Below are positions 61,500 to 64,000 of a stretch of 64,000 nucleotides of DNA, in pieces. Position 1 is the stretch's first letter, and each line of letters opens with the position of its first letter. The DNA is from JACJYM01 sp965230495. GTDB lineage: Bacteria > Bacteroidota > Bacteroidia > Chitinophagales > Saprospiraceae. The notes beneath the pieces are model-generated. The model was not told where the DNA came from, did not search any database, and was given only the letters and a program-made list of their open reading frames with translations. The DNA is taken from NCBI GenBank assembly GCA_965230495.1, contig OZ246004.1, positions 62,001 through 126,000 of the forward strand, written 5' to 3'. The translations under genes were made by a program, and so were the position numbers.

Positions 61500-63287
61500 A
61501 TGGGTATGAGTTTGTACAGAGGATTTATAAGTATCTTTCTTTTACTTGGTATGTCAATCGAGACAAATGGCCAGGACTCTTTGAGTAGATTTACTCATAC
61601 TGCTGTATTACTTGACCAACAGGTGAATAATGCAGATATTGAAGATCTTTTTAAAATCTCTGGTTCAGACACAACGACCTTGCTGAATAATGTTGAAAAT
61701 CAATTGGTTGTATTGAGGGGTCGAGGTTATCTCAATGCGAACCTTGATCAATATTCCCTTATAAATGATACTATGTTTAGCGATATCTACATAGGTAGAA
61801 AATATCGGTTTCAATACCAGTTGGACTCATTGGATGAAATTCTTTTAGGAGAAAATAACATAAAATCAATCAAGAAATATCAGGAAGATAAGAGAGGATT
61901 TGAACAAGAGTTTTTGACTGTCATGGCTAATAATGGTTATCCTTTTGCACATATTGATTATGAAAAGGCATGGGTAAAGAATGACACAGTGTTTCTGAAA
62001 ACAGAGATAGAAGCCAATGAATTAATACTGTTTGATACATTAAACATAGGTATCGATGCCAATATAAATAGAAAATTTGTAGAGAACTATCTTGATATTA
62101 AATATGGGCAGGTTTATGATAGTAGAAAAATCAAACTTATCAGAAAAAGAATTAACGAATTACCTTATCTTAAGTTGAATAAAGAACCATCTGTACAATT
62201 TGTTAATGGATTGGCCAGTATCTACTTACCGCTCAAAGATGTTAAAGCCAATAGATTTGATTTTATAATAGGATTACTTCCAAATACTTCAAATGGAGCT
62301 AGAAGATGGGTAATTACTGGTGATTTAACAGGCGAATTTCAAAACCTTCTTTCCGGGGGTGATTACATATTTGTTAACTTCAAAAGGCTCAAGCCTGAGA
62401 CTCAAAACATAAATCTAAAGTTCTCGATGCCTTATTTATTCAATCTACCCGTGGGGCCGGATATAGATTTCTTTCTTTTTAAGAATGAGAATATTAGTCT
62501 GGATGTTAATAGTCAACTGGGTATTCATTATCAAATGGCAGGAGCTAATCATTTGTCATTACATTGGCATTTGACAAGAAGTAGATTGATCGATATTGAC
62601 ACTCTGTCTTTGTTAAACAGCGGTGTTTTACCTGCCAATCTTGATTTTGATTATCACGGAGGTAAGTTGAGCTTCAATTATGAAAAATTGGACTATAAAT
62701 ATAATCCTTCATCAGGTTGGAATTTTGGACTTAATTTAAGTTTAGGTAACAGAAAAATTGTCAGAAACGCTACCATAGAGAGCTTTGATCAGGAAGATTA
62801 TGATTTCTCTTCTCAATATGATTCATTAGGAGTGAATAATTTTCAAGGAGTAGCAAATTTGGACTTTTCATATTACATAAGAACGGCAGATATAGGTGCT
62901 GTCAAACTGAATTTTAATGGCTTGTATAAATATAGTAATACTTCTCTATTGACTAATGAGTTGGTTAGGTTTGGAGGGAATAGGGACTTAAGAGGATTTG
63001 ACGAACAAAGTTTTTTAGTGGATAGATATGCTATGTTTACTCTCGAATATAGGTTCATATTAGATAAAAATAGCTATTTGACCTTGCCTTTTGTTCAGTA
63101 TGCTCGGGTTCGCAGAAGAATTGAGGATAATTTCAGCAATGATAATCCGATTGGAGTAGGGTTAGGGATAAGTTTTACCACCCCAGCCGGCCTCTTCAAC
63201 GTTTCCTTTGCAGCTGGCAAACAATTGGATCAAGGTTTTGATTTTAACAATACCAAAATTCACTTCGGTTATGTCAGCAGGTTTTAA
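61500..63287 (+). CDS. BamA/TamA-like outer-membrane protein
   Basis: 595 residues. Signal peptide to about residue 24 (SIETNGQ). Residues 25-235 contain two to three POTRA-like domains (for example VENQLVVLRGRGYLNANL and FEQEFLTVMANNGYPFAHIDY), and residues 240-595 a 16-strand-type beta-barrel. The conserved loop motif VRFGGNRDLRGFDEQSF (about 486-502) carries the RGF of Omp85 proteins, and the protein ends with an aromatic strand, FGYVSRF. It is shorter than BamA (which has five POTRAs), so it is nearer to TamA or other accessory Omp85 members. It may insert or pass proteins across the outer membrane. It sits between two paralogous T9SS protein genes, transcribed in the opposite direction. 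Confidence 0.88.
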   Translation: MGMSLYRGFISIFLLLGMSIETNGQDSLSRFTHTAVLLDQQVNNADIEDLFKISGSDTTTLLNNVENQLVVLRGRGYLNANLDQYSLINDTMFSDIYIGRKYRFQYQLDSLDEILLGENNIKSIKKYQEDKRGFEQEFLTVMANNGYPFAHIDYEKAWVKNDTVFLKTEIEANELILFDTLNIGIDANINRKFVENYLDIKYGQVYDSRKIKLIRKRINELPYLKLNKEPSVQFVNGLASIYLPLKDVKANRFDFIIGLLPNTSNGARRWVITGDLTGEFQNLLSGGDYIFVNFKRLKPETQNINLKFSMPYLFNLPVGPDIDFFLFKNENISLDVNSQLGIHYQMAGANHLSLHWHLTRSRLIDIDTLSLLNSGVLPANLDFDYHGGKLSFNYEKLDYKYNPSSGWNFGLNLSLGNRKIVRNATIESFDQEDYDFSSQYDSLGVNNFQGVANLDFSYYIRTADIGAVKLNFNGLYKYSNTSLLTNELVRFGGNRDLRGFDEQSFLVDRYAMFTLEYRFILDKNSYLTLPFVQYARVRRRIEDNFSNDNPIGVGLGISFTTPAGLFNVSFAAGKQLDQGFDFNNTKIHFGYVSRF

Positions 63288-63314
63288 GTTTTGTAAATAT
63301 TAGGTTGAGTCCAA

Positions 63315-64000
63315 TTAAAATTTTGTGATTCTAGAAGTACCAACAAGTTTTTCTTCATTAAGAAATTGTAGTTGGTAGTTGCCGGATGATAAATGTGAAA
63401 GATTAAAATAAATTCTATCTACACAGTTTACTTTCTCAATTACTTCGTTTTGATCGTTGAGAATAACAATCGTACCTGTGAATGCTTTTTGTAGTTGATA
63501 TTTATCAATTATCGGGTTGGGATAACCAATGAAATTATTTGTAATTGGAGTAAAGGTATAAACTGATTTAGAGATTTGATATTTTCCATCAATATCAACA
63601 AAACGTAGTCTGAAGTAATGATGAGGACCAATTAACTTGTCAATCGGAATAGATTTTTCATAGAATTGTGGTTGATCTGAATTTCCTTTTGAGTCCACAC
63701 GATAAATTTCGATGTAGGAATGACCATTTTCACTATGTTCTAATGAGAAGTATTGATTGTCTACTTCTTGTTGTGTTTTCCAAGATATGAAAATGAAGTT
63801 ATGGTCTCTTTCAATTTTTAAATCACTTAACTCTATAGGAAGAATACTGGGATTCATTGTAACGCAGCCGCAATCAATTCCTCCACAGAAAGTATTTTCA
63901 TAAGGATGATAGGTGAGATAGAATTCATTGGATTGACATATAGTCTGAAAGGGCCCATAGGTGATAGTATTTGACCCTGATATCGCACCGGTGCATTGGT
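63315..64000 (-). CDS. T9SS-secreted protein, paralogue of the 60422 gene (5' end outside window)
   Basis: The reading frame is open to the window edge (QCTGAISGSNTITYGPF before the apparent Met at 63857), so the gene continues upstream and that Met is internal. The order matches the neighbour at 60422: a Cys-rich domain (CTGAI.G...YGPF, then CGGIDCGC), an FnIII-like segment (LPIELSDLKIERDHNFIFISWKTQQEVDNQYF) and a C-terminal sorting domain beginning near NNFIGYPNPIIDKYQL and ending GTSRITKF. Only about 228 residues are visible. Secreted protein, function unknown. Confidence 0.87.
   Translation of the reverse strand, partial: QCTGAISGSNTITYGPFQTICQSNEFYLTYHPYENTFCGGIDCGCVTMNPSILPIELSDLKIERDHNFIFISWKTQQEVDNQYFSLEHSENGHSYIEIYRVDSKGNSDQPQFYEKSIPIDKLIGPHHYFRLRFVDIDGKYQISKSVYTFTPITNNFIGYPNPIIDKYQLQKAFTGTIVILNDQNEVIEKVNCVDRIYFNLSHLSSGNYQLQFLNEEKLVGTSRITKF

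Overview
The window looks like a chromosome segment from a low-GC member of the Bacteroidota, most likely Saprospiria-like. The reasons are several proteins with C-terminal type IX secretion (T9SS) sorting domains, giant SdrD/DUF11-type surface proteins, a TonB-dependent receptor with a carboxypeptidase-regulatory-like extension, LytS/LytTR signalling, promoters of the TTG / TAnnTTTG kind, and weak Shine-Dalgarno sequences. No rRNA, tRNA, CRISPR array, IS element or phage module was recognised.

Layout. 1-21.4 kb: the 3' part of a glycine-rich, MopE-motif extracellular protein, then one 19.7-kb gene for a 6580-residue T9SS surface protein. That protein has 23 DUF11-type repeats arranged as alternating A/B repeats, a block of twelve C repeats, then alternating A/B repeats again, followed by four SdrD-like domains and a sorting domain; a strong terminator ends it. 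22.0-26.7 kb: a SulP transporter, a small beta-barrel protein, a PLP-dependent decarboxylase and a P-loop kinase. A minus-strand terminator at 24.34 kb has no recognised gene in front of it. 26.8-31.1 kb: a lipoprotein divergent from an HxlR regulator, then an AraC regulator, a two-domain SnoaL-like secreted protein and a Cys-nucleophile alpha/beta-hydrolase lipoprotein. 31.3-36.8 kb: a class-3 lipase, a TetR/SDR divergent pair with twin operators, a DUF1295 membrane protein, a TlpA-like lipoprotein and a cold-shock-domain protein.

36.9-41.9 kb (minus): TonB-dependent receptor, DUF2141 protein, TPR protein, LytS-type kinase and LytTR regulator, plausibly an uptake/sensing unit. 42.1-46.8 kb: two acetyltransferases and a cupin on plus, converging on an overlapping minus-strand group of acetyltransferase, small membrane protein and penicillin-acylase-family enzyme. 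46.9-50.5 kb (minus): recX, a small membrane protein and a class A penicillin-binding protein behind a good promoter.

50.7-59.1 kb is a surface-protein zone. It holds a T9SS protein, a T9SS metzincin protease gene broken by an in-frame stop and a frameshift, a fragment of a LuxR-type helix-turn-helix gene, and a cysteine-rich T9SS protein with a recent 570-bp tandem duplication. 59.2-64 kb: alanine dehydrogenase, then a BamA/TamA-like outer-membrane protein flanked by two paralogous T9SS proteins, the second cut by the window end.

The main themes are secreted or surface-anchored proteins built by repeat expansion and small regulator/effector pairs with visible operator candidates. I found no convincing new defence or mobile system. 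The most unusual items are the giant repeat protein with its internal composition shift, the orphan terminator, and the decaying protease/LuxR locus.
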